From NCBI GenBank assembly GCA_963826795.1, contig CAWGYT010000028.1:1-27892 (forward strand): 27,892 nucleotides of DNA, read 5' to 3'. Below are positions 15,836-25,854 of the stretch, in pieces. Positions within the stretch are counted from its first letter, which is position 1. Every line of letters starts with the position of its first letter. The notes beneath the pieces are model-generated. The model was not told the origin of the DNA. It saw nothing but the letters and a program-made list of their open reading frames with translations, and searched no databases. The translations under genes were made by a program, and so were the position numbers. Source of the stretch: CAWGYT01 sp963826795 (GTDB lineage: Bacteria > Planctomycetota > Planctomycetia > Pirellulales > Pirellulaceae).

Positions 15836-18800
15836 TTAAACGGGCGGCCCGCGGTCCGGCTCGCTGGACGCGGCCAGGATGTCCAAGAGTTCCGCCGTCA
15901 GCTCGTGCTCAGCTGGTTCGGCCCAGCCCGCCCGCTGATCGCCCCAAAGGCTTTCGATGGCGGGAACGTCCAGCTCGAATTTTTTCGTCTCCGCAGCGGA
16001 ATCGGCGGCTCTCACGTCCGGCCGGGAGCGGTTGCGCGCGTCATTTGCCGTTTCCGGTTGGGATCCAATCGCGGCGGCAAGTGTCGAGCGGTCCAGATCC
16101 AGGGCTGCGGGGGTGGCGGCCGCCGTGTAACGCCCGGCCTGAAACGCGGCGACCAGATCCGACGAATCAAATTCGCCGTCGCAGGTCCAATCCCCCTCGG
16201 CCCAAGTTGAGTTGCCGACGATTCCGTCTTCGTATTCACCGGTCACGAAGACTTGGACCAGATCGCTCGAGTCAAAGATGCCGTCCAGGTCCGCATCTCC
16301 GGCGGAAGTTCCCAGAATGCTTTGGATCAGGAAATCCAAGTCGGCTTGGTCGACCTGCTGGTCTCCGTTCAAATCGTATTCGGTTTGGCCGGTGCGAATG
16401 GCTTGGCAGAGCAGGTCCACATCGCTGATACCGACCGTCCCATCGCCGTCCAGATCCCCCGGCAACGCATCCCCGGTGGCGCGACCCGGCGAGGGCGCCG
16501 CGGCGAGCCAACTGGTGCGCTCACCCCATTTCCGAAAGTCGATGCCGGCGTCGCGAATCGCGAGGGAGGCGCCACCGCCGTCCGTACTGGGATACCAGTC
16601 GGGCTCGTAGCTGAAACGCAGGATGGCGGTATCCAGCGGTGCCGCAAACTGCAGCACCAATTCCTCGCCGCCGTTATTCAGCTGGCCCGTGTATTCGCCC
16701 GCCAGTCCCACGGCGGTTCCATAGGTCTGGGCAAAACTGACGACGTCATCGGTGACTACGACGAAACCGCCGGGTGCGAGGGAAGTGTTTTCGGGAAAGA
16801 CGAAGGTGATGCCGCCGCCCAATCGCACGCCCGACAGGTCAAGTGACTGGCTGCCGACATTTTCAAGTTCGAGATACTCCGGTCCGCCGCTTGCCGCCGG
16901 GTGGTACATGACTTCCGACACGCGCAAATCGTCGAGCAGTTGCTGGAGATTCTGCTCGCCGGTATTCTCCTGTGGAGCGGTGGCGGTTAAGGCCAGACCA
17001 AACACGAGGTCGGAGCTGTTGGTGGCCGTCTGGTGCACCTCGACCGCGATGACGTTGTTCCCGACAACCCACCGGTCGGCCGGAATTGCGAAGGGGCCCT
17101 CCAATTGCGCTTCGTTGACGCTGCGGTTGGCCAAGGTTCCGGCGGAGATCTCGCCGGCGGGCATCCCCTGGCGGTGCACTTCCTGTCCGTTCAGATAGAC
17201 CACGAATCCATCGTCGACGATGGTCGAGAAGACGGTCTCCAGCCCGCTCGGGATGCTGGGTAGATTCACGGTCTTGCGGAAGTAGTACGTCGTGTCGCCG
17301 ATCGCAAACTCCGTCCGCAGCGGCTCAGGGAGCGGCTCGTTTTCCAGCCCCAGCAGGCCGACGCCGGAGGCCCAATCGCCATCGTCGTAGCCGGGCTGGC
17401 GCCACGCGGTTCCGAGGTCGGTCCCGGTGGCGTCGAATTTCCACTGCGTGTCCCAGTCGAAATCCAGCACGACTTGTGTCCCACCAGTGTCGCCCCCGTT
17501 GCTGACGCCGGGCGTGGGTATCGGGCGGAACACAAGGTTTTCGCTCCCATCCGGTACGCGCCCTTGCGCGACCTCGCTGGTTTGCGGGTAGTACATGATC
17601 TGGTCCAGCAACTGACCGGATCCGTCGAAGATCGCCACGTGCTCCAGCACCGCGGAAAGCCGGAAGCCCAGATGATCTCCGCCGGCGGCCGGATTGCCAT
17701 CGGCCACCAGCGCCAGGAAGCCGTTGCCGTCAACGAACGTAAGCGGAGGCAATTCCGACATCCGAGGAATGTCGAACGGTTCGTCGCTGAGCGAAACGCC
17801 GGTCAAATCAAGCGGGAGCGAGACGGGGTTGTAAAGCTCGATGAAGTCCGTTTGCCAGCGAATGTCCCCGTTGGCATACCATTCGTTGATCACGATCTCG
17901 TTTGTTTCGCCCAAGGGCGTCGCCAGGTTGGCGGATCCCAGGGTGGGCGTGTTCAACGTCCAACTTCCCTCGCGGCCGACGCGGCCAATCGACCGATCGG
18001 GCAATTGGGGGCCGAAGAAGATCGAATCCAGCAGGTCGCCGGCGGCTCCGAACAGGAACAGTCCTTCACCTCGGCTACTGAGTCCGAAGTTAAGGCGCGG
18101 CAGCCCACCTGGCTCTGGGTCGCCGATCTCTGTGACGACCAAGTAGCGGTTCGGGCCCAGCGTGGTGCCATTGGGAAAAACATACTTGCCGGGCTGATCC
18201 GCGTGATCACTCAGGCTGAAGCCTCCGAGATTCACGGCTTGGGCGCCGAAGTTGTAGAGTTCGACGGCATCGCCGAACTGCTGGTTGACGGCAAAGGCCG
18301 ACCGATTGTCGGCCAGGACCTCGCTCAACTGAATCGTCGTGTCGATTCCCGGCGCGACGAACCACGTGGGCGAGACCGTGGGCTCGACCTGCCACTGGCC
18401 GAGTGCGTTGCGGCCCCAGACTTGCAATTGATACGTGCCTGTCGCGAGGTTGCTGAGCAGGATCGGCGTCCCGATCGGCTGAGGAGTGCTGATCGGTTGA
18501 TCATTCAACTGATATCGGTATTCGCCCAGGCCCGGGCCGGCGACGGTGATGTTCGCGGTCGTTTGGTTGGTGATCGCGACGGGGATGCCAACCAGCTGGG
18601 CCCCCGCCGGCACGTCGGCGCCCATCGCGATTCCGCCGGGTCCTGTCGTCAGCGCGGGCGAGCCCGGTAGGAGCCGGTAGGCACCGTCGGCTCCGGCTAC
18701 GTGTGCGTCGCCGAATCGGTTGCCGATCCCTGTCACTTGCGACTCGTCGACCGTTGGGAAGAACGAATAGCTGACCGTCAAATCGGTCGTGGGCTGGATT

Positions 18801-21800
18801 TGAGCAAAGGTCGCGGCCGACTGGGCGAAAATGCTGCCTTCCACGCGAGCACCTCGGCCCGGGCCGCTGGTCTGCCCCGGTAAATCGAAGTAAAGCGGCG
18901 CGAATTCCGAGGACACCACCGTGTTGTTCAGGAAGTGCATGAACGCATCTTCCTTGACCAGAGCAGCGTGCTGAACATTGTCGAACACGTTGCGGATCGC
19001 CCAAAAGTCGCCACCGGAGGACGAAATCGTGTTGGATTGTCCCGGGTCGGTATTGAATCGGTCCTTGAGGAAATTTCGAAAGACGTTGCCTTCGATGTAG
19101 ACGTCGCCCGTCATGTCCAGCGCGTCGTCACCGCCCCCGGCGAACTGGTTGTTCAGAATCTGGGCATACCGTCCGACGCCGCGCGGCGCGTCGAAATCGA
19201 TCGAGTCGTTGTGGCCGGTAATCGTCCCGAATGAATTGCCTTCCACGATCCATTGTCCGCCGGCGGGAATTCCGCGGCCCCAAATATGCTCGCTGCGATT
19301 GTCCGTGGTCGGTGCCTGATCGGGCTGGAAGATGTCGGTGAACGTTGAATTTCGTACGACGAGCGACGAGTCGATCGAGCGGATCCGTCTCAGGTCGGTG
19401 TGATCCAGCGTGACATGATCGAGCGTGAGGTTCGATCCGACGACCCCGACCAGGCCGTCATCCGTGATCCCATACTCGAGAATCGCGTGGGTGATTTCGT
19501 TACTGCCGGTCGAGTCGACGAATTGGAGTCCATCCCAGGAATTCGTGCCCGGCAGTCGCGTGAACCAGATCGGCGTCTCCGCCGTGCCGTTCGCGTTCAA
19601 CTGGCCATTGATCGTGAGCTTTGCATCCTGTTCAAAGAAGACGGTGGTCCCCGGTTCGATTGTCAGCGTCGCGCCGCTGCCCAGCACGGCCGCTCCCTGG
19701 ACCCGGTAGGGACCTGCCGCGGCGGTCCACGTCTGGGATGCATTGAGCGTTCCGTTCACCAGAACCTGATTGCCATCGTCGTACCACACGTCGTAGGTCT
19801 GTTCGGCCAGGGCATCGCCCAAACCCGACGCGTTATCGTAGGTCGTGACTTGGAGCCGATTCATGCCGGGCCGGTATCCGTCCGGATCATTGACGGCGAT
19901 GAGGGCGTCCAGCGCAAAGTCCATCCCGATATCCGGACTGTCGACGCCGCCTTGATGGATCTCGATGGCCAGAGTGTTCACGCCCGGCACCAGGGCACTC
20001 AACGCACTCGCAGGCAGCGCGAACGTTTCCAGACGGTTCTCCACGTCTTGGCCGCGGAGCACCGTCGCGAGCTGGTCGTACGTGGCGCCCGCTGCCAAAT
20101 CGACCCGCAGCACCTCGCTGCCGTTCAGATACACCGCCGCTCCGTCGTCGTAAATCAGCTGTGCGATCAGGCCCTTGATCTGAGTCGGATCGTCGACTTG
20201 AAACGTGGTGCGGAAATAGGTCGTCACGTAGCGGTTGTTGTCGTTACCGCCATATTCCACGACCGTCGCCTCATCGCCATCGCCGTATCCCAGCTGAGCC
20301 AGCCCGCTGGACCAAAGCGAGTCGTCATAGCCAACCGTTTGCCAACTTGTCCCCAAATCAACGCCTGTGTCCAGGTAACGCCACCGAGAGCCCAGCGGCA
20401 GGAGGTCGACTGCATTTTCCTCGTTCGATGCATATCGCCAGTTGCCTTGGCCATCCAGGACACCCGGCTTGCCGTTGATGCGAATCGCGCGCGTCGCGGC
20501 TTCGGGATAGCGGCCGTCCACGATGATTGCAGAGGACAGTGATCGAGGTACATTCCCGACCGTGTTCAGCGCGGACGAAACGGTCAGCTGTGAGCCGATG
20601 ACACTCCGCACGTAATCCGCGCGAGACGCCAGGAACTGCGTGATCGACTCGATTTGATTTGGCGTCGCCGCATTCTGTAACGCTTCTTTCAGCGCCAGAT
20701 CCAAGTCGTCCGTCCCCAAGACATGGTCGATGACGTCCAGGAACTGACCGTAGTAGCTCGGCAGAAATTCCGGGTGCGTGATCAACTTCGCCAGGGCCGG
20801 CACACCCAAGGGTCGCAGGATCGATCGATTCACATTCCCGAACAGCGTATCCCAATCGTAGGGAATCATTTGGAATCGCGGATCTTCCAGTCCCCGGTAC
20901 ATGGCGTAGTCATCGCCGTCCGGGTCGCCCGTAAAAAGGCCGTATTCGTTGTTGTCGATCAGTGAGTTGACGGCCATCGCGCGGAACCATTGCTCGACGT
21001 TCGCGACTTCCTTGACCGCGTCGGCGTACTCGGGTTCCGGCACGAGGTTCAGGTTATAGGTCAGCTGCATGACGTCGGACCAGTCGGCCTCACTGGCGTT
21101 GGTGCTCTTGATGTAGCTGACGTAGTTGGCCGGATCTTCGCCCAGGTACTCCAGGCCCGCGTCCTGTCCGCCCGGCGGCGATTCGTTCCGTCGCCGGCCT
21201 CGATAGAGATTGCCGTCGGCATCCAGCGGAAAGTGGTTCTCGGCAAAGTCACCGTCCAGCACCTCGGACTCGGCGTAGATCCCTCCGTTCTTCAGGTCGA
21301 CGCCGTTGCCGAACAGCCGGACGCCGCGAACTTCGGCGGTGGGGATACCGGCCAGCCGGAAAATCACGCTCCCCGCGATCTGATCGATCGGGCGGCGCTG
21401 ATTCACATTCAGGGCGGTGACTCCGTTCCAGGGCAGATCGTGAGCGAAGTTAATTCGGTTATTCGGAATCGGATCCGTCCGGCTTCCGCTGCCGCGAATC
21501 CTGACGCCCGTGTTGTATCGAATGTCGACGCCGGTCCCCGTGACGGCGACGAAGGTGGCATTGAATTCGGCGTTACTGGCGCGGTTGATGTTGCTGAACT
21601 CATTCCGCTCGGCCGGCGTCATGATCACGTGATAGATCCATGGGCTTCCGGGTTCCAGCGGCGCGTTCGCGTCGAAGGCGTCCATCACCTGATACAGGGC
21701 GTTCGTTTCCTGCTGGCCGTTGGTCGTCGGAGCGGGCCAGCTGCGCTGCAAGCCATCCGCGTCGGAAGCCTGCACGTAGAACTCGACGACGGTCAGATCC

Positions 21801-23245
21801 GCTTGAGCAGGCAGAATGGCCCCAAACAAGCCGTCGCCTGCCGCGCCATCGTCGTGCTGTCCGTCGTCCGCCATCGCGATCACGCTGAAGTCACCCGTTC
21901 CGCCAAGTCGCCAATGGACCTGGGCGGTCAAGGGGGAGGATCGATCGTCCGTCAGTCGCGCCGTGATCGTGACGCTTTCGTCGGAGCGGGGCAGCGCGGG
22001 CTGATGCTGAACTTGTTCGATCAGCGGCGCGATGTTGCTGGCCGCAACGGAGTTAACGCGGCCTGGCGTGCCACCTTCGACGAGGCTCGCCGACCAGTTT
22101 TGGCCGTTGTCATTGTTGGCACCGAGATTGATCAGCTCCAGCGACTTGCCACCTCCGTCGTGCTCCGCCGTCCAGATCCAACCGGTCGAACCCGCGTCCA
22201 AGGGCCCGGGTGCACGCGTCGCCCAATCGCCCTGGTCCGCGTAGCGCACTTGGTCCACCAGGTGCCCGTCCGCGTCGACTAACTCGACGGTTTCGCCGTT
22301 GTTACTGAGCGTTCCCTGCCAGCCGCCGACAAAATTCGTGATGTCCGGATAGGCGGCGGCAAAGGCCGCCGTATCCGCCACCACCACCAGCGCTTCTCCG
22401 GCCGGGATGGTCGCCGCGGGCAGCGTGTAGGTGATCCCCCGAGTGAACTGCCAGCCCGTCACATCGATCGACGACAGCCCGCGATTGTGTAACTCAATGA
22501 ATTCTCGCGAGACATCTTCCGGATCGATGATCGAGGCGCGTGGCAGGCTGTACATCAATTCGCTGATCACCACCGCCTGGGACGAATCGGGAACCGGTTC
22601 CGCGTTGGGCTGGCCCGGCGTGGGAGTCCGAAAGAATCCCCGCTCGCTGCCATTCGGGCTCAAGCCATAGGAGACGTCGGTGGCCTGAGGTGGAAACTCG
22701 GGCGCATAGGCAAACTCGACGGAGATCCGATCCGGTCGCACCAGCGCGAGGTACTCGCCGCCAGCCCCCAATTTGAAATTCGTGTGCAGCGGCTGCGCGG
22801 GGTTAGCGCGGTCCTTCTCGGACGCGTAGACAAGAAGGTACTGGTCCGGCCCGAGACTGACCGCCGGGAATTGCCACTTGCTGAGATTGTCGGCCCTATC
22901 GGTCAGGTACCAGCCGTCCAGATCGACGGAAGTCGGCCCGTTGTTGTGCAACTCGATCCAGTCCGAATACTCCCCGTCGTTGTCCGCCAGCGTGGTGTCG
23001 TTGGACGCCATGAATTCGCTGATGACGACTGCCAGTAATTGGCGGGATTCCAGCGCTTCGCAGCGCGTTGACCTCGCTTTTCGACGCGACCGCCGGCGGG
23101 TCCCTCCCGCGTGCTGGTTTCCCCATGTGAGTTGTATCGGACTCGCCTGCCGGGCCCCGAAGAGCCATCGATCAAGGTCGAAGCACGAGTCCACAGCCCG
23201 CCTCAAGAAGGCCGGCAGGCCTGCCCCAATGCGCTTGGTTTGCAT
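15836..23245 (-). CDS. Giant surface protein: lamin-tail, CotH, beta-helix and dockerin-like domains
   Basis: A 2469-residue protein in one intact frame. A basic N-terminal region ends in ALESRQLLA (~64-72), a motif at the N-terminus of many large planctomycete extracellular proteins. Visible domains: lamin-tail domains at ~72-215 and ~224-400 (VVISEFMASND, SDWIELHNNG); a CotH-type kinase-like domain at ~530-920 (GVRIRGSGSRT, VEQWFRAMAVNSLIDNNEYG, IPYDWDTLFGN); a beta-sandwich region at ~950-1150 (YDDGAAVYLNGSEV); a right-handed beta-helix at ~1160-1480 (LTIEPGTTVFFEQDAKLTIN). Further on are lamin-tail domains at ~1635 and ~1780, a second beta-sandwich at ~1930-2080 (VDDGFVVYLNGQEVHR) and a fifth lamin-tail domain at ~2105. 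Dockerin/EF-hand-like calcium loops lie at ~2255-2360 (GDLDGDGTVGISDVDLL, DADLDGIFDSSDL). CotH proteins can phosphorylate secreted proteins; whether this one does is unknown. Probable role: extracellular matrix or adhesion. Confidence 0.9.
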   Translation of the reverse strand: MQTKRIGAGLPAFLRRAVDSCFDLDRWLFGARQASPIQLTWGNQHAGGTRRRSRRKARSTRCEALESRQLLAVVISEFMASNDTTLADNDGEYSDWIELHNNGPTSVDLDGWYLTDRADNLSKWQFPAVSLGPDQYLLVYASEKDRANPAQPLHTNFKLGAGGEYLALVRPDRISVEFAYAPEFPPQATDVSYGLSPNGSERGFFRTPTPGQPNAEPVPDSSQAVVISELMYSLPRASIIDPEDVSREFIELHNRGLSSIDVTGWQFTRGITYTLPAATIPAGEALVVVADTAAFAAAYPDITNFVGGWQGTLSNNGETVELVDADGHLVDQVRYADQGDWATRAPGPLDAGSTGWIWTAEHDGGGKSLELINLGANNDNGQNWSASLVEGGTPGRVNSVAASNIAPLIEQVQHQPALPRSDESVTITARLTDDRSSPLTAQVHWRLGGTGDFSVIAMADDGQHDDGAAGDGLFGAILPAQADLTVVEFYVQASDADGLQRSWPAPTTNGQQETNALYQVMDAFDANAPLEPGSPWIYHVIMTPAERNEFSNINRASNAEFNATFVAVTGTGVDIRYNTGVRIRGSGSRTDPIPNNRINFAHDLPWNGVTALNVNQRRPIDQIAGSVIFRLAGIPTAEVRGVRLFGNGVDLKNGGIYAESEVLDGDFAENHFPLDADGNLYRGRRRNESPPGGQDAGLEYLGEDPANYVSYIKSTNASEADWSDVMQLTYNLNLVPEPEYADAVKEVANVEQWFRAMAVNSLIDNNEYGLFTGDPDGDDYAMYRGLEDPRFQMIPYDWDTLFGNVNRSILRPLGVPALAKLITHPEFLPSYYGQFLDVIDHVLGTDDLDLALKEALQNAATPNQIESITQFLASRADYVRSVIGSQLTVSSALNTVGNVPRSLSSAIIVDGRYPEAATRAIRINGKPGVLDGQGNWRYASNEENAVDLLPLGSRWRYLDTGVDLGTSWQTVGYDDSLWSSGLAQLGYGDGDEATVVEYGGNDNNRYVTTYFRTTFQVDDPTQIKGLIAQLIYDDGAAVYLNGSEVLRVDLAAGATYDQLATVLRGQDVENRLETFALPASALSALVPGVNTLAIEIHQGGVDSPDIGMDFALDALIAVNDPDGYRPGMNRLQVTTYDNASGLGDALAEQTYDVWYDDGNQVLVNGTLNASQTWTAAAGPYRVQGAAVLGSGATLTIEPGTTVFFEQDAKLTINGQLNANGTAETPIWFTRLPGTNSWDGLQFVDSTGSNEITHAILEYGITDDGLVGVVGSNLTLDHVTLDHTDLRRIRSIDSSLVVRNSTFTDIFQPDQAPTTDNRSEHIWGRGIPAGGQWIVEGNSFGTITGHNDSIDFDAPRGVGRYAQILNNQFAGGGDDALDMTGDVYIEGNVFRNFLKDRFNTDPGQSNTISSSGGDFWAIRNVFDNVQHAALVKEDAFMHFLNNTVVSSEFAPLYFDLPGQTSGPGRGARVEGSIFAQSAATFAQIQPTTDLTVSYSFFPTVDESQVTGIGNRFGDAHVAGADGAYRLLPGSPALTTGPGGIAMGADVPAGAQLVGIPVAITNQTTANITVAGPGLGEYRYQLNDQPISTPQPIGTPILLSNLATGTYQLQVWGRNALGQWQVEPTVSPTWFVAPGIDTTIQLSEVLADNRSAFAVNQQFGDAVELYNFGAQAVNLGGFSLSDHADQPGKYVFPNGTTLGPNRYLVVTEIGDPEPGGLPRLNFGLSSRGEGLFLFGAAGDLLDSIFFGPQLPDRSIGRVGREGSWTLNTPTLGSANLATPLGETNEIVINEWYANGDIRWQTDFIELYNPVSLPLDLTGVSLSDEPFDIPRMSELPPLTFVDGNGFLALVADGNPAAGGDHLGFRLSAVLEHVAIFDGSGQLLDQIMYYPQTSEVAQGRVPDGSENLVFRPIPTPGVSNGGDTGGTQVVLDFDWDTQWKFDATGTDLGTAWRQPGYDDGDWASGVGLLGLENEPLPEPLRTEFAIGDTTYYFRKTVNLPSIPSGLETVFSTIVDDGFVVYLNGQEVHRQGMPAGEISAGTLANRSVNEAQLEGPFAIPADRWVVGNNVIAVEVHQTATNSSDLVFGLALTATAPQENTGEQNLQQLLDDLRVSEVMYHPAASGGPEYLELENVGSQSLDLSGVRLGGGITFVFPENTSLAPGGFVVVTDDVVSFAQTYGTAVGLAGEYTGQLNNGGEELVLQFAAPLDTAILRFSYEPDWYPSTDGGGASLAIRDAGIDFRKWGERTSWLAAAPSPGRATGDALPGDLDGDGTVGISDVDLLCQAIRTGQTEYDLNGDQQVDQADLDFLIQSILGTSAGDADLDGIFDSSDLVQVFVTGEYEDGIVGNSTWAEGDWTCDGEFDSSDLVAAFQAGRYTAAATPAALDLDRSTLAAAIGSQPETANDARNRSRPDVRAADSAAETKKFELDVPAIESLWGDQRAGWAEPAEHELTAELLDILAASSEPDRGPPV

Positions 23246-23439
23246 TTATCGCCTTTTGCCCCGGTTCGCCCGTCCGCCGGCTTTTGTACCTCTGTTCCGT
23301 CAACCGTGAACTTCATGTTAAGGCAAGGCTGGGGGGTCGCCAAGCAAATTGACGGGAAACCGCCCTCCGCGGACTCGTAAGGCGAGGATCGATCCACCCT
23401 CGGAACGGGGCGAATTGCCGGCGGGCCCTGGCGGCGTGG

Positions 23440-25233
23440 TCACGAAGATCCGGCGTCGTCGCCGCGCGTGGTTTGCAGTGGGTGTTCGGCCGGCAATTCG
23501 GCCAGCATCTCGCGGGCCTGCGCGACCCAGATCTCAGCCCATGGTTTGGAACCGTACAACATGATCAGGGCTCGGCAGATCTTGCCTGCCAGTTCAGGAT
23601 TCTGATCGGCCAGGGCTCGCGCCTCGGCCACGCGTTGTTCCATCAGCGGGCCGTGGACCTTGGCCTCGGCCGCTTGAGCCTCCCTCAGCCGCGCGAGCTG
23701 CCGCTGGGCCAATTCCAGCAAGTTGGATTCGGTCTCTTCCCGCGGCTCCTTGCCTGCGTTCAGGTCGACCAAGGCCTGCAGCCGCTGCGCCGCCTGATCG
23801 GGATCCCGCCTCAGCTCGCGGAGGATCTCCACGAGCCACGCTTCCAGCGGGGCGTCGCTTTGGGGGTTCCGCTGTCGAGCTTTGGCTTCCAGGCGGCGTT
23901 GGAGAAGCCCCAGATCGGCCTCATGCTGCAGGCGTTTTACTTCGAGCGAGCGGGGATCTGCCGGGAAACTAGCGAGGAACGTCTCGCTTTGAGTCCGCAC
24001 GTCTTGTTGCGCTCGCGCGTCCTCCGTCTTCGCCGCCTCAAGTAGCTTGGCGTACAGTTCGTCCGCCGTGGACGGCCGCGTGAATTCGCGAAACGCCAGA
24101 TAGCCGATCCATCCCGCGGCCAGCAGCAACACGAAGCTGGCCGCGGCCTGCCAACGCCGCGAGGTCGGCTCGCGAGTCGCCCGTTCGTCATCGACCAGCG
24201 TGAAATGATTCGGCCCGCTTTCCGCCTCGGACTCGCGCGTGGTGACCGTGACGCGGTTCAGCTGATCTTCGGCGTGCTGGGCGTGGTCGTCCAGCCGAAC
24301 GGTCGGCTGGCCAGTGGTCTTGTCGGCGTGGGTCAGATCGCTGGCGGGTGGCCGTGACACGGAGGTGTCGATGTCATCCGGCGTCGGACTGGGGGGCGGG
24401 CGGACCGAAAGGGCGTGTTCCATGGCCCGCAGCCGGTGAGAGGCGGCAAGTGCCGTGGGAATTCGCTTCTGCGGATTCTTTTCCAGCAACTGATCGATCA
24501 AATGTTCCAGTTCGACGGGCACGTCGCTGGCGAGCCGGCCGATTGGAATCGGCGACTCGAACCGGACCTTGTGGACGACTTCGGGGACCGATTTGCCCGA
24601 GAAAGGAGGTCGACCCGCGAGCAGGGCGTACATCACGCATCCCAGGCTGTACAGATCCGTGCGGGGGCCGACGGGCTTGCCCTCGGCCTGCTCGGGCGCC
24701 ATGTAGTCGGCCGTTCCCATCACACTGCCCGTCGTGATGCCCGTGTTGCCGAACAGTTTCGCGATGCCGAAGTCCAGTAGCTTGACCGACTCGTCCCGCG
24801 CGTACAGCAGGTTGGCCGGCTTCAAGTCGCGGTGGATGATTCCATGATCATGGGCGTGCTTCAACGCGGCGCACACCTCGACGGCGATTTGCGTGACCTC
24901 TCGCCAAGTAAACCGGCGGCCATGCTGCAATTCGCCCTGGAGGCTGTTGCCGACGATTAATTCCATGGCGTAGAAAAGCTGCCCGTCCTGCTCGCCATAC
25001 CCGTAGAGCTGCACGATATTCGGGTGGCGAAGTTTCTTCAGCGACTCGATTTCGGCGATGAACCGCTCACGAAAACTCTCATCCGTCGCGAGCACGGGCG
25101 AAAGCAGTTTGACGGCGGCGATTTTTCCGAGTTGTTCGTCGCGGGCCGCGTAGACCGTGCCCATCCCTCCCCGGCCGACGACGTGCTGCAGGCGGTAGGG
25201 GCCGAGCTGCCGGTTGAAATTGGGATCGTTCAT
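23440..25233 (-). CDS. Membrane-anchored Ser/Thr protein kinase (Hanks type) with C-terminal coiled coil
   Basis: A 597-residue protein. The kinase domain (~13-275) shows GRGGMGTVYAA, Lys42 in AAVKLL, IIHRDLKPANLL (Asp136), DFG at 154-156, GTADYMAPEQ and LYSLGCVMYALL, so it should be active. A Pro/Thr-rich linker leads to one membrane segment (~358-380, AAASFVLLLAAGWIGYLAF). The outer ~215 residues are almost entirely charged helix (RRLEAKARQRN, LLELAQRQLARLREAQAAEA). They could sense the periplasm or bind a partner. Start: MNDPNFNRQLGPYRL at 25233 matches the normal kinase N-terminus. The frame stays open to 25449 but that stretch is Arg/Gly-rich and unlike protein. No strong ribosome site is visible. 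It is divergent from the DUF1571 gene. Confidence 0.9.
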   Translation of the reverse strand: MNDPNFNRQLGPYRLQHVVGRGGMGTVYAARDEQLGKIAAVKLLSPVLATDESFRERFIAEIESLKKLRHPNIVQLYGYGEQDGQLFYAMELIVGNSLQGELQHGRRFTWREVTQIAVEVCAALKHAHDHGIIHRDLKPANLLYARDESVKLLDFGIAKLFGNTGITTGSVMGTADYMAPEQAEGKPVGPRTDLYSLGCVMYALLAGRPPFSGKSVPEVVHKVRFESPIPIGRLASDVPVELEHLIDQLLEKNPQKRIPTALAASHRLRAMEHALSVRPPPSPTPDDIDTSVSRPPASDLTHADKTTGQPTVRLDDHAQHAEDQLNRVTVTTRESEAESGPNHFTLVDDERATREPTSRRWQAAASFVLLLAAGWIGYLAFREFTRPSTADELYAKLLEAAKTEDARAQQDVRTQSETFLASFPADPRSLEVKRLQHEADLGLLQRRLEAKARQRNPQSDAPLEAWLVEILRELRRDPDQAAQRLQALVDLNAGKEPREETESNLLELAQRQLARLREAQAAEAKVHGPLMEQRVAEARALADQNPELAGKICRALIMLYGSKPWAEIWVAQAREMLAELPAEHPLQTTRGDDAGSS

Positions 25234-25854
25234 GGGGGCTGTGACTTGGGCGGTGTGGTGGCGACGTGCAAGACATCTTCTGATCGTCGCGCGTCCGCGA
25301 CTCCCACGTTGGGTGTCAAAAGGTGTCAGGCGGGGAATGGCAAGGCAGCGCCTCGCTGGCGCGCTGGACCCTTTATTGTGTTCCGGGGGCACCGGGAACG
25401 AAAGTAGCTCGCCCGACCTCCGGCCACACGGGCGGTCGTCGCCGCCCATCTCTTCGGAGGCACGTCGCTCAAAAAGCGAAAGTTGAGCTACGTTTGAGCG
25501 GAATCGCGATCGTGGTTCCGCTCCTTTCTCCTGTCTTGTCTGTTTTCGAACCCCCCCTTTTCAACAGCGCGATCGGCCGACTCGTGTGGGCATCGTGGAC
25601 CCGAGTTCCCGTGCCGCCGAACTGGATGGCGCCGGATCCGTAGGGAAGAAACTACTCCTTTTCCGACCATTCGCTAGATTCGTTCAGGGCGACTTCAATT
25701 CTGGCGTTTTGCGCGATCAAGGCACGGCGACGTGCTTGACGGCGAGTCCGTCGATTTGTTACCCATCGTTTCGAGTACCATCGAGTTGGCGACGGACCGG
25801 CCGGCATTTTCTCTTGTGAGCTTTCGTTCGGAAGTCGAAAGAGAGAGCGAGACC
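25234..25854. other. Intergenic region (621 bp) between divergent genes
   Basis: Apart from the REP-like element at 25404-25491, this stretch holds the promoters of the kinase (- strand) and the DUF1571 gene (+ strand), which I could not place. Open frames here are short and lack protein character. Confidence 0.5.
25404..25491. repeat. REP-like palindromic unit with GTAGCTC/GAGCTAC ends
   Basis: GTAGCTC (25404-25410) and GAGCTAC (25485-25491) are inverted ends of an 88-bp stretch. Inside it CGCCCG pairs with CGGGCG, and GCT-caaaa-AGC forms a small hairpin. Similar short intergenic palindromic units are common in large bacterial genomes; other copies would have to be found outside this window. 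Confidence 0.4.

Noticed and set aside
20990..22282. Long open frame (430 codons) on the + strand
   Set aside because: It is the antisense of the giant surface-protein gene, whose domains are clear; the opposite frame has no recognisable fold.
25234..25449. N-terminal extension of the second kinase
   Set aside because: The stretch is Arg/Gly-rich with no family resemblance, and the kinase begins normally at MNDPNFNRQLGPYRL.
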